A stretch of 56,777 nt of DNA from Bacteroidetes bacterium HGW-Bacteroidetes-7 (lineage in GTDB: Bacteria; Bacteroidota; Bacteroidia; Bacteroidales; UBA932): contig PHDA01000019.1 of the NCBI GenBank assembly GCA_002842465.1, forward strand, positions 1 through 56,777, written 5' to 3'. The notes beneath the pieces were generated by a model, which was not told the origin of the DNA, did no database searches, and saw only the letters and a program-made list of their open reading frames with translations. The translations under genes were made by a program, and so were the position numbers. Below are positions 32,909 through 43,200 of this stretch, piece by piece. Within the stretch, counting starts at the first letter, position 1. Every line of letters begins with the position of its first letter.

Positions 32909-33780
32909 TTGAGAAACTTCATGAAATCATTGGACTCAACAACTTCAATTTCATTGCATAAGCCAAGTACAAACCTCCCCACTCCTTCGAAACTGCAAAC
33001 ATAATCTTCAAAAATGTATTCATTATCAGAAATTTTGTTGATTCTCTTCTCCGAAAGCGGAAACTCTTCCATTAATAAATTGGCAGCCAGCATAGATAAC
33101 CTTAATTTTACAGGTAGTTGTTCTGTTCCTGAAAATCTGAACAGATCAGTTTTAATACTTTTGTGCTTCTCCCTAAATCGGTAACTATTGCCTGTTGGAA
33201 CAACCTCTTCAATTCTTGAAACTTTGTAAAATTTGCATGAATCACTCGCCACTTCGTAACACAGAACATCAACCATGTTAATTCCGAAACCTATCGGTTC
33301 AACCAAGCGGTCAGAGATTGCAGCACTGTGGGCAGATCTGTAATTCTTAAGGATAACCTGATTTTCGCATGCAATTGAATCGAGGATTGCATTAACAACC
33401 CTGCTTTGTCCAGGATGGACAACAACTTCGGCCACTCTTTTAAAATCGTAAATTGAATAGAGCTTACTTTTTATTCCTGCAATCGCCGGGTTTGCTCCAT
33501 CGATGGATTCAATAGCTCGTTTAAGGATATATGCCTCTTCTTCTGTAAAATAGACAAGATCGGCAATTGTTTTGAAATGTTTTGACTCTTTGGCAAACCA
33601 TACCTTGCCACCATCTTTGTTAACAATGAAACCTACAGATTCAAAAGTATCAATATATCTGTAAACACTTCTTGGTGAAATATCAAGAATTACGGAAAGT
33701 TCTCCAATATTGTACTTCCTGTTCTTATCTGTCATCAGTTGCATTATTCTCAGAAGTCTCTCCAGTTTTGGCTGATCCAT
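32881..33780 (-). CDS. WYL-domain transcriptional regulator
   Basis: A 299-residue regulator. N-terminal HTH_11-type winged helix (LLRIMQLMTDKNRKYNIGELSVILDISPRSVYRYIDTFES) and a following WYL-type domain (residues about 145-215, YRSAHSAAISDRLVEPIGFG) are visible. The canonical W-Y-L triad is not preserved: the expected position reads DVLCYE. ATG at 33780 is preferred to the TTG two codons earlier. Divergent from tldD. WYL proteins sense nucleic acid or small ligands; the target is unknown. Confidence 0.82.
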   Translation of the reverse strand: MDQPKLERLLRIMQLMTDKNRKYNIGELSVILDISPRSVYRYIDTFESVGFIVNKDGGKVWFAKESKHFKTIADLVYFTEEEAYILKRAIESIDGANPAIAGIKSKLYSIYDFKRVAEVVVHPGQSRVVNAILDSIACENQVILKNYRSAHSAAISDRLVEPIGFGINMVDVLCYEVASDSCKFYKVSRIEEVVPTGNSYRFREKHKSIKTDLFRFSGTEQLPVKLRLSMLAANLLMEEFPLSEKRINKISDNEYIFEDYVCSFEGVGRFVLGLCNEIEVVESNDFMKFLNKKRENSKF

Positions 33781-33843
33781 AATCAATTGGTTATAATTTT
33801 GCTAAATTAGCCATTTTTCAATTACTTTGTGTAAAATATAAGG

Positions 33844-35283
33844 ATGACTGAGACCGGTAAAATGATGGCCCTGTTCGGAGTTTCCACAGAGGACCTCCAA
33901 TTTCTTATTAAAACAGCACTTTCCGAAGGGGGCGATTTTGCTGACCTCTATTTTGAGTACAGTACAGCCAACGAACTATCATTAAGAGATTCTGAAGTAA
34001 ATTCAACAGGAACTCATATTGATTATGGCATGGGTGTCAGAGTGTTGTATGGCGACCAGACAGGATATGCTTACACTGAGGTAACAACTATGGAAGAGAT
34101 GATTAAAGCTGCCAAAGTTGCTTCAAAAATTGCATCCCACAGCAATAAGAACAGTACTCTTTTAATTCCAAGTCTATACAATTTAAAGGAAAATTCCGGT
34201 TCACTCTCTCTGTACAAAGTTAAGGAGCTTTGGGAAACAACTGCTATTTCGCAAAAGATCCCCTTTCTCAAGGAGTTGAACGATCTTATTTTTGAGGCCG
34301 ACAGCAGAGTTAACAAAGTGATGGCCAGAATTTCAGATTCCAACTCCTCAATACTTTATTTCAACTCAGAGGGAACACTTGCATCAGATATTAGACCAAT
34401 GTTTTCTCTTGTTGCAACATGTATAATGGAGAATAACGGAAGAGTTGAAAACGGGAGTTCATCAAGAAGTTTCAGGGCGGGTTTTGAATTCTTAACCAAA
34501 GATCTGATTAATGAAATTGCTAAGGATGTCATTAAAAGAACATCATTTCTGTTTGAGGCAATTCAGCCTAAAGGTGGAGAGATGCCTGTGGTGATGGGGT
34601 CAGGCAGCTCGGGGATATTACTTCATGAGGCTATAGGTCACGCGTTTGAGGCAGATTTTAATCGGCAGGGAACATCAATTTTTGCAGATAAATTGGGTAA
34701 AACAATATGCTCTAAGGATATTTCCGTTGTAGACGACGGCACAATACCCTTCAACAGGGGTTCAATAAACTTTGACGACGAAGGAGTACCTTCTCAAAAA
34801 ACTTATATGGTTACCAATGGAGTGCTTACTTCGTATCTTCACGACAGAATTAGTGCCTCATACTACAAGACACCTCCAACCGGCAACGGTAGGCGCGAGT
34901 CATTCCGTTATATGCCTTTGCCAAGGATGCGGGCCACCTATATGGAAAATGGTAATGCAACAGAGAGCGATATAATCTCCTCAGTAAAGAGGGGTATTTT
35001 CGCCGATAATTTTTCAAACGGACAGGTTCAGATTGGCGCCGGAGACTTCACGTTTTTTGTAAAGTCAGGTTACTTAATTGAGAATGGAAAACTTACAACT
35101 CCTGTAAAGGATATAAATATTATCGGAAATGGTCCTGAAGCACTTGCAGACATTGTAGCCGTTGCCAACAACAGTAGAGTTGACAACTCAACATGGACCT
35201 GTGGTAAAGAGCAATATTGTGCAGTCTCATGCGGAATGCCATCTGTGCTTGTAAAAAAACTTACGGTTGGCGGAATAGACTAA
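33844..35283 (+). CDS. tldD: TldD-type metalloprotease subunit
   Basis: A 479-residue peptidase of the U62 family. The TldD zinc motif HEAIGH (H261, E262, H266) is intact, followed by the glycine-rich RGSINFDDEGVPSQ and the FRYMPLPRMRATYMENG stretch. In Escherichia coli TldD/TldE degrades unfolded peptides and matures microcins. The partner TldE gene begins 11 bases later. No ribosomally made peptide precursor is apparent nearby, so a housekeeping proteolytic role is more likely. Confidence 0.92.
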   Translation: MTETGKMMALFGVSTEDLQFLIKTALSEGGDFADLYFEYSTANELSLRDSEVNSTGTHIDYGMGVRVLYGDQTGYAYTEVTTMEEMIKAAKVASKIASHSNKNSTLLIPSLYNLKENSGSLSLYKVKELWETTAISQKIPFLKELNDLIFEADSRVNKVMARISDSNSSILYFNSEGTLASDIRPMFSLVATCIMENNGRVENGSSSRSFRAGFEFLTKDLINEIAKDVIKRTSFLFEAIQPKGGEMPVVMGSGSSGILLHEAIGHAFEADFNRQGTSIFADKLGKTICSKDISVVDDGTIPFNRGSINFDDEGVPSQKTYMVTNGVLTSYLHDRISASYYKTPPTGNGRRESFRYMPLPRMRATYMENGNATESDIISSVKRGIFADNFSNGQVQIGAGDFTFFVKSGYLIENGKLTTPVKDINIIGNGPEALADIVAVANNSRVDNSTWTCGKEQYCAVSCGMPSVLVKKLTVGGID

Positions 35284-35294
35284 TCCTGAAATTT

Positions 35295-36638
35295 ATGATT
35301 AACAACGATATAAAAAATATTGCCGGATACGCATTGGATAGGTGCTTGAAAAACGGTTGTACTGCTGCAAGGTTAACTTTGAACAACAATGTTCAAAGCT
35401 CATATTCTGTTAGAAATGATAAACTTGATAGACTTCAACAAGCAAATGGCAGTTCTCTTTATGTGCAAATATTTACTGAGGGCAAATATGGAGCATACTC
35501 CACTAACAGAATGGAGAGGCATGAGCTTGACAAATTTATATCAAACGCAGTTGATGCAACAAAATATTTATCTCCTGATAACTGCAGAAAGCTTCCTGAC
35601 AAAACATTATATTACAAAGGTATAGAGGAAGATTTAGAACAATATGACAACTCTTTTTCTAACATAGCTCCTGATAAAAAATGTGACATTGCGTTTAATT
35701 GTGCAGCAGAGATTTACAAAAAAGACCCAATGATTATCTCTGTTAACTGTGAATACGGTGATAGTGATGATTATACATATATTATGGACTCTCAAGGTTT
35801 TGAAGGAGAGAGCAGTCAGACAACATTTACCCTGAGTGCAGAGTGTTCTGTTAAGGGTAGTGGTGATTCTAAACCGGAAGGATGGTGGTATGAGAGTTCA
35901 ATTTTCTTAGATAAACTGATAAAAGAGGGAGTTGGTAAAAAGGCATTTGAAAGGGCTGCCTCAAGATTGAATCCAAGGAAGTTAAAGAGTGGAAAATACA
36001 ATTTGGTTGTAGAAAATACAGTCTCCAGCAGACTGATTTCACCAATAATATCGGCTCTTAACGGTACCTCTATTCAGCAAAATAATTCGTTTCTTAAAGG
36101 TAAGCTTGGTGAAAAGGTATTTTCTGAGGGCTTTACGTTAACAGACAACCCACACCTTAAAGGCGCAAACGGCTCCAGATTCTTTGATAGTGAAGGCATT
36201 GCGACCAGGAATATGAACATTATTGAAAGAGGGGTTGTAAACAACTACTATATAAACACCTATAACTCTTTGAAACTTAAGTTACCTGTGACAATTGAGG
36301 GTCCTTCAGTACCTTCATGTGATTTCAATTACCCTGGCAAAATTACTGAAAATCACATTGATATCGAACATATTCTTAAAAAGTGCGACAAAGGGATACT
36401 CGTAACAGGATTTAACGGAGGAAACAGCAACAGCTCTACTGGTGATTTCTCATTTGGTGTTCAGGGTTTTTATTTCGAAAACGGAATCATCCTTTACCCG
36501 ATAAAGGAGATGAACATAACCGGAAACATTGTTAAACTGTGGAACGGAATTGCTGAAATTGGCACCGATCCCAGAATGTCAGGCAGATGGCTCATCCCTA
36601 CCCTTGCATTTGAACTTGTAAACTTTAGCGGAATCTGA
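35295..36638 (+). CDS. TldE/PmbA-type partner subunit
   Basis: A 447-residue U62 family protein without the HExxxH motif, as expected for the TldE/PmbA subunit. The start is ATG 35295; an earlier in-frame start at 35217 would lie inside tldD. PmbA-like signatures are DSQGFEGESSQTTF, GKYNLVVENTVSSRLISPI and the C-terminal GFNGGNSNSSTGDFSFGVQGFYFENG. It would complete the TldD active site as a heterodimer. NhaC follows after 15 bases. Confidence 0.88.
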   Translation: MINNDIKNIAGYALDRCLKNGCTAARLTLNNNVQSSYSVRNDKLDRLQQANGSSLYVQIFTEGKYGAYSTNRMERHELDKFISNAVDATKYLSPDNCRKLPDKTLYYKGIEEDLEQYDNSFSNIAPDKKCDIAFNCAAEIYKKDPMIISVNCEYGDSDDYTYIMDSQGFEGESSQTTFTLSAECSVKGSGDSKPEGWWYESSIFLDKLIKEGVGKKAFERAASRLNPRKLKSGKYNLVVENTVSSRLISPIISALNGTSIQQNNSFLKGKLGEKVFSEGFTLTDNPHLKGANGSRFFDSEGIATRNMNIIERGVVNNYYINTYNSLKLKLPVTIEGPSVPSCDFNYPGKITENHIDIEHILKKCDKGILVTGFNGGNSNSSTGDFSFGVQGFYFENGIILYPIKEMNITGNIVKLWNGIAEIGTDPRMSGRWLIPTLAFELVNFSGI

Positions 36639-36653
36639 TAAACTTAAATTAGA

Positions 36654-38084
36654 ATGAAAAAACCCGGAATCATTGTATCCCTTCTACCAGTTGTTGTTTT
36701 AATTGCAATTATTTTTACAGGCGTCAGATTGTTTGGCGAAGATGTAACTGCTGGCCCCTCTCAGATAGCACTACTGTTTACAAGTGTTTTAACAGCAATT
36801 ATTGCAATATATCATCTGAAAATTCCCTGGGAAAAGCTTGAAGCAGGAATTATGGACCACCTTACTAAAACAGGTTCCGCAGTCTTTATTCTACTTATGA
36901 TTGGTGCATTGACAGGCTCCTGGATGATTAGCGGAGTGGTGCCTACTATGATTTATTACGGGCTGAAAATGATCCACCCCTCTGTTTTTCTTGTTGTTTC
37001 ATTTATTCTTGCCGGGATTGTATCTGTTATGGCAGGAAGCTCCTGGACAACCATTGGCACAATTGGAGTGGCAATGCTCTCTGCAGGTCAGATTCTTGGT
37101 TTTTCAGCACCTTGGTTAGCAGGTGCAATAATATCCGGAGCATATTTTGGTGATAAAATATCTCCTTTGTCAGATACAACAAACCTATCAGCATCTGTAG
37201 CCGGAGTTGACCTGTATAAACATGTAAAGTATATGCTAATAACAACTATTCCCGGCTTTATACTAACGGTTATATTCTTTACTGTTGCAGGATTTGTAAT
37301 ACCGGCAGGTAATTCACTGGACATAGAAAATCAGCTTAATAATATTTCAACAACTTTTAACATATCACCATTTCTACTTTTAGTACCTGTTCTTACAATT
37401 GTAATGATTGTTAAAAAGATATCTCCATTTATCACGTTATTCATCTCTGCCCTTACAGGTGCCGTTGTTGCCTGTATTGCCCAACCCGAAATCTGCAGTC
37501 AGATAAGTCCGGCAAATGTCTCAAAAGGGGCCTCTTATATCTATGCCTCTCTCAAAATGCTCTCGGGGAGTGTGTCGATTGAAACCGGCGATCAGATGCT
37601 CAACACCCTTACCTCAACAAGAGGAATGGCAGGTATGCTCAACACAGTATGGATTATTCTTTGCGTTGTTACATTTGGAGGCATAATGGAAGCCAGTGGG
37701 ATGATTAAAACAATTACAGAAAAGATGATGTTTATGATGAAAAATACTGTAAGCCTAATCAGTTCAACTGTAGGCACCACAATATTTTTTAACATGACTC
37801 TTTCTGATCAATATATGGCAATCCTGCTTCCGGGAAAGATGTTCAGCGAAACCTATGACAAACTTGGATACGAACCTGAAGTTCTAAGCCGTACGCTTCA
37901 GGATTCAGCAACAGTTACTTCTGTTCTTGTTCCATGGAATACTTGCGGCGTAGTTCAGTCAAGTGTTCTTAATGTAGCCACTCTTGCATACCTTCCCTAT
38001 TGCTTTTTTAACCTCATTACACCGGTTATAACAATCGCAGTAGCTGCAATTGGCTATAAAATAAGAAGAAAAAAAATAGCATAA
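36654..38084 (+). CDS. nhaC: Na+/H+ antiporter NhaC family
   Basis: A 476-residue membrane transporter with about twelve hydrophobic segments. NhaC-type motifs include SVMAGSSWTTIGTIGVAML, GAIISGAYFGDKISPLSDTTNLSA (the conserved DxxSPLSDTT block) and the late LSDQYMAILLPGKMF and PWNTCGV. It exchanges Na+ for H+ (or in some members malate/lactate). With Na+ pumped out by the decarboxylase and used by the V-ATPase, an antiporter links the two gradients. Close to TldE (15 bases) but probably separately important. Confidence 0.9.
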   Translation: MKKPGIIVSLLPVVVLIAIIFTGVRLFGEDVTAGPSQIALLFTSVLTAIIAIYHLKIPWEKLEAGIMDHLTKTGSAVFILLMIGALTGSWMISGVVPTMIYYGLKMIHPSVFLVVSFILAGIVSVMAGSSWTTIGTIGVAMLSAGQILGFSAPWLAGAIISGAYFGDKISPLSDTTNLSASVAGVDLYKHVKYMLITTIPGFILTVIFFTVAGFVIPAGNSLDIENQLNNISTTFNISPFLLLVPVLTIVMIVKKISPFITLFISALTGAVVACIAQPEICSQISPANVSKGASYIYASLKMLSGSVSIETGDQMLNTLTSTRGMAGMLNTVWIILCVVTFGGIMEASGMIKTITEKMMFMMKNTVSLISSTVGTTIFFNMTLSDQYMAILLPGKMFSETYDKLGYEPEVLSRTLQDSATVTSVLVPWNTCGVVQSSVLNVATLAYLPYCFFNLITPVITIAVAAIGYKIRRKKIA

Positions 38085-38120
38085 TTTTTGCATATAATCA
38101 CACTTTAAAATATTACAAAA

Positions 38121-38651
38121 ATGAAAATTGAAAAAAACAAAGTTGTCTCTCTTTCATACACTCTTACAGTAGAGGGAGATACAATCGAAACCGTAAAAGC
38201 TGAGAATCCTTTAAAATTTATATTCGGTACCGGTTACCTTCTTCCAAAGTTTGAAGAGAATGTCATAAATAAAGTTGTCGGCGACACTTTTGACTTTAAA
38301 CTTTCGGCTAAAGAGGGTTACGGTGAAGTTAACAGCGATGCAATTGTTGAGCTTCCGATTGATATGTTCAAGGTTGACGGAAATATTGAGGATGGTCTAT
38401 TAACAGTAGGTAACGTTCTGCCAATGCAGGATTCAGACGGCAACAGACTACAGGGAACAATTGACGAAATCAAAGAGAGCGTAGTGGTAATGAATTTCAA
38501 CCATCCACTTGCAGGTTCTGAGCTTCATTTTCAAGGCGCAGTCGTTGAAGTTCGTGAATCTACACCAGAAGAGCTTCTTAACGGACTACACGGTGAGAAA
38601 GCATCATCTTGCAGCAGTGACTCATGCTCCGGTTGTTCAGGTGGTTGCTAA
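38121..38651 (+). CDS. SlyD-like FKBP peptidyl-prolyl isomerase
   Basis: A 176-residue protein. FKBP start (NKVVSLSYTLTVEGDTIETV), inserted-flap domain typical of SlyD (residues about 75-125, GNVLPMQDSDGNRLQGTI) and NFNHPLAGSELHFQGAVVEVR all match. The C-terminus is a Cys/Ser/Gly tail (SSCSSDSCSGCSGGC) with five cysteines, likely binding nickel or other metals. SlyD acts as folding chaperone and metal donor. Its own short gap from nhaC is 36 bases. Confidence 0.92.
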   Translation: MKIEKNKVVSLSYTLTVEGDTIETVKAENPLKFIFGTGYLLPKFEENVINKVVGDTFDFKLSAKEGYGEVNSDAIVELPIDMFKVDGNIEDGLLTVGNVLPMQDSDGNRLQGTIDEIKESVVVMNFNHPLAGSELHFQGAVVEVRESTPEELLNGLHGEKASSCSSDSCSGCSGGC

Positions 38652-38676
38652 ACAAGTTTTAACGTCTTAAATGAGA

Positions 38677-38702
38677 GGAGCTACACAATAGCTCCTTTTT
38701 TA
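38677..38702 (+). terminator. Terminator after the SlyD-like gene
   Basis: GGAGCTA pairs with TAGCTCC around CACAA and a six-T run follows. Confidence 0.85.
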
Positions 38703-38708
38703 TTTCAT

Positions 38709-38736
38709 AAAAAAAGGGTGCCCGAAAGCACCCTTT
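38709..38736 (-). terminator. Terminator after susD (minus strand)
   Basis: AAAGGGTGC at 38713-38721 pairs with GCACCCTTT at 38728-38736 around a six-base loop. Read on the minus strand it is followed by seven T residues, so it serves the susCD transcript. It is 22 bases past the susD stop. Confidence 0.85.
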
Positions 38737-38758
38737 AATCATTATTATAAATCTAAGA

Positions 38759-40261
38759 TTAAGCAGGATTCTGCTCAAGATTTGGATTTGTATCAATCTC
38801 TGCTCTTGGAATCATCCATGTCCAGTTATTGGTTCCTGCAGGTTCGTTTAGTATAATGGCTATTGAAGCAACGTGACCTCCCATGCTTCCGCTAACAGCT
38901 TCCGGTCTTACCAATGGAAGGCCAAGTCTCTTAAGGTCGGTAAAGTTTCTGCCTTCTCCCCAAAGTTCGATCCTTCTTTGAATTAGAATTTCATTAATCA
39001 AAGCCTGTCCTGTATTGGTAGATCTTACATACTGAGGATCTCTGTTTTTTGCAAGAAGTAAAAGAACGTCCTTTGCCAGATCTTCTTTGCCTGTTTGTCT
39101 TGCCAAGGCCTCAGCTTCAATCAAGTACATCTCAGCAACTCTTATCCAAGGAAAGTCACCGCGACTATCTGAGGTCGAAACTGCCTTAAACTTAGAGTTC
39201 ATATAGTTGTACCTTACTCCATTTGATTGAACAAATGGCTGTTGACTAGCTACTGCAGTCGGATACCAGAAAGTCTTTCTAACATCAGTTGGAGTAATTT
39301 GATCATACAAATCTTTCAAAATCGATTTTGGACTCTGTCTTATAGCAGTTGAGTTAAAGTTATGCGACATATATGCATAGAAAGAGTAGAAGTATTGAGT
39401 CTGATCTTCCTGAACAAAAGATGCCCACATAAACTCAGGATTGCTGACTGAGTTATAGCCATCCTGATGCTGAGCAGTTGACATAAAACTAAAACCTTGT
39501 CTTGCAGCGTTTGCAGCAGTTGCAGCCAAATTCCAGTTACCTTGAACTAATGCTATTTGCGCCTGAATTGCCTGGGCTACAGATTTGTTAATGTGAGATT
39601 TATTAGCTCTTGTATAACCGTCAAGATTTGTAATCGCTGCTGCTATGTCGGTATTGATCTTATTGTAGGTCTCAGCAACTGAAAGTCTCTCCTGACCTTC
39701 AAAGGTAACAACCTCCATATATGGAACACCAGGCTGTGAGTTTGCAGCACCGGGAACGAATCTGTTGGCATAAAGCTGAACAAGCATAAAATGAGCCCAC
39801 GCTCTGTAAGCCAAAGCCTGGCCTTTTACATGTCTCTTTTCAGTTTCAGGACCGGTAATATTATCGATGTTATTAATAATCTGATTTAGATTACTAATCA
39901 TACGATATAGATTTGTCCAGTAAAGTACCTGATTTGATCTCTCATTTCTATGGTCAACCCACCTGTAAGAGTTAAGGTACCACCCATTGGCTGTTGTATT
40001 AAACAATACATCTGTACCCATAAACTCAATATAGTTGAACATACCGGCCATTCCACCGTGAGCCTGTACACTGTTGTACTGGTTATACATCGAACGGTGT
40101 ACTCCGTTAATAGCACCCCAAGCTCCCGTTAGTGAGTTAAACACATCACCGGCAGCAAGTTGGTCAGTGGGGCGGGTCTCCAGAAAATCTTTTGAGCAAG
40201 ATGTAGGTATTATCAGAAGCCCTGCCACCAATGCCAAAATGTATATTCTTATTTTTTTCAT
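38759..40261 (-). CDS. SusD/RagB family nutrient-binding lipoprotein
   Basis: A 500-residue surface lipoprotein. The signal peptide ends in IIPTSC with lipidated C22, and the mature start SKDFLETRPTDQ is the standard SusD opening. TPR-like helices (GQALAYRAWAHFMLVQLYANRFVPG) and the C-terminal ILIQRRIELWGEGRNFTDLKRLG are family hallmarks. It binds an unknown glycan or peptide and hands it to the SusC partner encoded just upstream. No hydrolase, sensor or sulfatase gene is attached. Confidence 0.95.
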   Translation of the reverse strand: MKKIRIYILALVAGLLIIPTSCSKDFLETRPTDQLAAGDVFNSLTGAWGAINGVHRSMYNQYNSVQAHGGMAGMFNYIEFMGTDVLFNTTANGWYLNSYRWVDHRNERSNQVLYWTNLYRMISNLNQIINNIDNITGPETEKRHVKGQALAYRAWAHFMLVQLYANRFVPGAANSQPGVPYMEVVTFEGQERLSVAETYNKINTDIAAAITNLDGYTRANKSHINKSVAQAIQAQIALVQGNWNLAATAANAARQGFSFMSTAQHQDGYNSVSNPEFMWASFVQEDQTQYFYSFYAYMSHNFNSTAIRQSPKSILKDLYDQITPTDVRKTFWYPTAVASQQPFVQSNGVRYNYMNSKFKAVSTSDSRGDFPWIRVAEMYLIEAEALARQTGKEDLAKDVLLLLAKNRDPQYVRSTNTGQALINEILIQRRIELWGEGRNFTDLKRLGLPLVRPEAVSGSMGGHVASIAIILNEPAGTNNWTWMIPRAEIDTNPNLEQNPA

Positions 40262-40275
40262 ATCAATTTGTAAAT

Positions 40276-43200
40276 TTAGAAGTTAACATTAATACCAAAG
40301 GTAACCACTCTGTTGAAACCAACGTCGTTAAGTATATTACCGTTAAAGTTTTGAGTAGGGTCAAGACCTTTTCTCGCTGAGAAAAGAGCAAGATTTTCTG
40401 CAGAGGCATAAACTCTTAAAGCTTTAACATCAAGGGCCTTTAATACATTTGGTGTAAAATTGTAAGCCACATTAATGTTCCTGAGTGATAAGAACGTTGA
40501 GCTTACCAACCATCTGCTTGATGCAGCATTAAAATTGGTTGTCTGAGCGTTATCCATTCTTGGAACATTCGTAATCTGGCCTGCAGTTGTCCACCTGTCT
40601 AAAATATCGACATGTTTTGCAGTTCCCATTCCACCTGTTGACATTAGAGAGGCATAGTTATAATCGTATGCTTTTCCACCTATTGAATAGTTGAACTGAA
40701 CTGAGATATCAATTCCGTAAACTTTAAAAATTGGAGTAATCGAACCGAATACATCAGGGATACTTGTTCCTGACCAGTCGTATTTTGCCTTAGCCTGACT
40801 GGTTGTTACAAGAGTTCCGTCTGCCAAAGTTTTACAATCTGTATCAGCCCATACTGTAATGTAATTACCGGCATCGTCTTTAGCATCGTTAAACAGGTAA
40901 AGTGCAGCACCATTTGTAGGGTCAACACCATACCACTGACGGAGCCAGTAGTCATAAATCGAACCACCCTCAACACGTTTGAAGTTGCCGGAGATAATTC
41001 CAAGCTCTCTATTTTGCTCAGGAAGTGATTTAATTCTATTTGTATAGGTCGTTGCATTCAGGTTAACACTAAAGCTGAAGTTTTTGGTGTTTACAATTCC
41101 TGCAGTCAGGTCAAGTTCCCAACCACGGTTGTAAACAGCTCCAATATTTCTGTCCTGACTTACATAACCTGTAGAAGGTGCAAGTGGAAGAGAAAAGATC
41201 AAATCCTTTGACTCTTTGTTGAACCAATCTACGCTACCTCTAAGTTTGTTATTTAAGAAAGTGAATTCAAGTCCTATGTCTGTCTGAGCAGAGGTCTCCC
41301 ATTGAAGAGCAGGGTTACCAGGTAGAGTTGACTGAATGAAACCCGGCTCAGATGAGTTATTATTGTAGTTGTAAAGTACCTGCCAAGCAAAGTAGCTGAT
41401 ACCACCGTCATTACCATTAAGACCATATGATGCTCTAAGTTTCAGATAGTCTACCCAGTTTTGGCCTGTCATAAATGACTCTTTGTCAATTCTCCAACCA
41501 CCACCAACTGACCAGAAATTACCCCATCTTACATCGCTTGAGAATTTTGATGAACCATCTCTTCTAAATGAACCTTCAACTGTGTATTTTCCATTGTCAT
41601 ATGAGTAAGTTCCTCTTGCAAGAAAGCCCTCTACAGTATGTCTGTCAAGATATGAATACAAACTGTTTGTAGTTGTAAAGTTGATCAACTCTGTGTTACC
41701 CGGAATGATTTCACCCTGACGGAAGCCATAAAGATACTGATAATCGTTTTTGTAGTTCTCATGAGCTGCCATTACATTAAAATCATGTTTTCCAACTGTT
41801 TTTTCGTAAGTAAGCATCTGAACTGTTGTCCATGTATATCTCAATGAATGCTCTTTTCTTGAACGTCCCTGTGGAGCACCGTCTCCAACTAATCTGTTTT
41901 CATAAGTTGAATTTAGAAAGTTGTTTATGTCAAATGAGTGCTGCATTCTGAACTTAAAGTTTTTCAGGAATGAGAATTCAGCATATGCTCTTGATTGAAT
42001 TGTATTTCTTTGGAAATCTCTGATATTGAGCATGTGTTCTGCAATACCGTGACGACCGTTGTTTTGTGTTCTGGCAGCGTATGTAACGCCACCTTCAACA
42101 ACCTGTGCACCTAAGTCCCAAAGTTTGTTGCCCTGATCATCCGTAATATAGTCACCATTAGAACGGTTGTGCTGATATACAGGATAAATTGGACCCATAG
42201 ATCTTGCGAAGTAGATTGGATTAGCGTAACCTGTATTACTTTCTGTGTTAGCAGATGATGAGGTGTTGTATGAAGTATTCAGATTAACACCAAATGTCAA
42301 CCACTTTTTTGGAGTAAAGTTTAGGTTTGCTCTTGCTGATATACGATCATAGTTGGTCTTCTCCAACCATCCGTTATCAGTTGTGTAGCCAACTGACAAA
42401 TAGTAATCAGAAGTCTCTGTTCCACCACTTGCCGAAACCATTGCTTCAGTTCTGTGACCAACTCTCTCAATAGGTGAATACCAATCAAGGTCATCTCCCC
42501 AAAGAAGTGAAGTAGCAGCTGGATTAAGTTTACCGTCTGTTCCCATAACCTTATCGTTTGCTATACCTCTGAAAGGGTTGTAACCAAGGTTTGTAACAAT
42601 ACCGTTTGAAGTTGCTCCGGAAGCAAGAATGCTCGCCTGATCAATAGGTCTTGCTGTTGTAATCAAACTGTTTCTGAGTGATTCCCACATTACAGGATAA
42701 TAATCAAAAGCATCAACTCTATCATACTCAGGAAGTCCCCTTACAGAGAAACCCTGAGTTACGTTAGCTGTAATACTAAGTTTTTCTCTTCTACCTTTTT
42801 TAGTAGTAATCATAACGACACCGTTTGATCCTCTTGATCCGAAAAGTGCTGTTGATGCAGCATCTTTAAGGATACTGATAGACTCGATGTCAGATGGGTT
42901 GATATTGGCCATCACTCCATTGTAAGGAGATCCGTCAAGCACTATTAAAGGTTCAGATGAGTAGTTAATTGAACCAAATCCGCGAATACGGATTGTAGGG
43001 TCGGCACCCGGCTGACCATAAGAGGTGTTAACCTGAACACCCGGAGCTGCACCTGCAAGAGCTGCAAGAGCATTTGTCACAGGCCTCTTTTCGATACTTG
43101 CTGAATTTACCGATGTTATAGATCCTGTAACACTGGATTTTTTAGCTGTACCGTAAGCTACCATCACCACCTCTTCAAGAGCAACGGCGTCTGTCTCCAG

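Noticed and set aside
35217..35294. Longer N-terminus for TldE
   Set aside because: It would lie inside tldD and adds Cys-rich sequence not found in the family; ATG 35295 fits.
40301..40326. GTAACC-N16-CGTC on the plus strand inside the 3' end of susC
   Set aside because: The spacer is 16 rather than 15, it lies within a coding region antisense to susC, and no gene follows; chance match.
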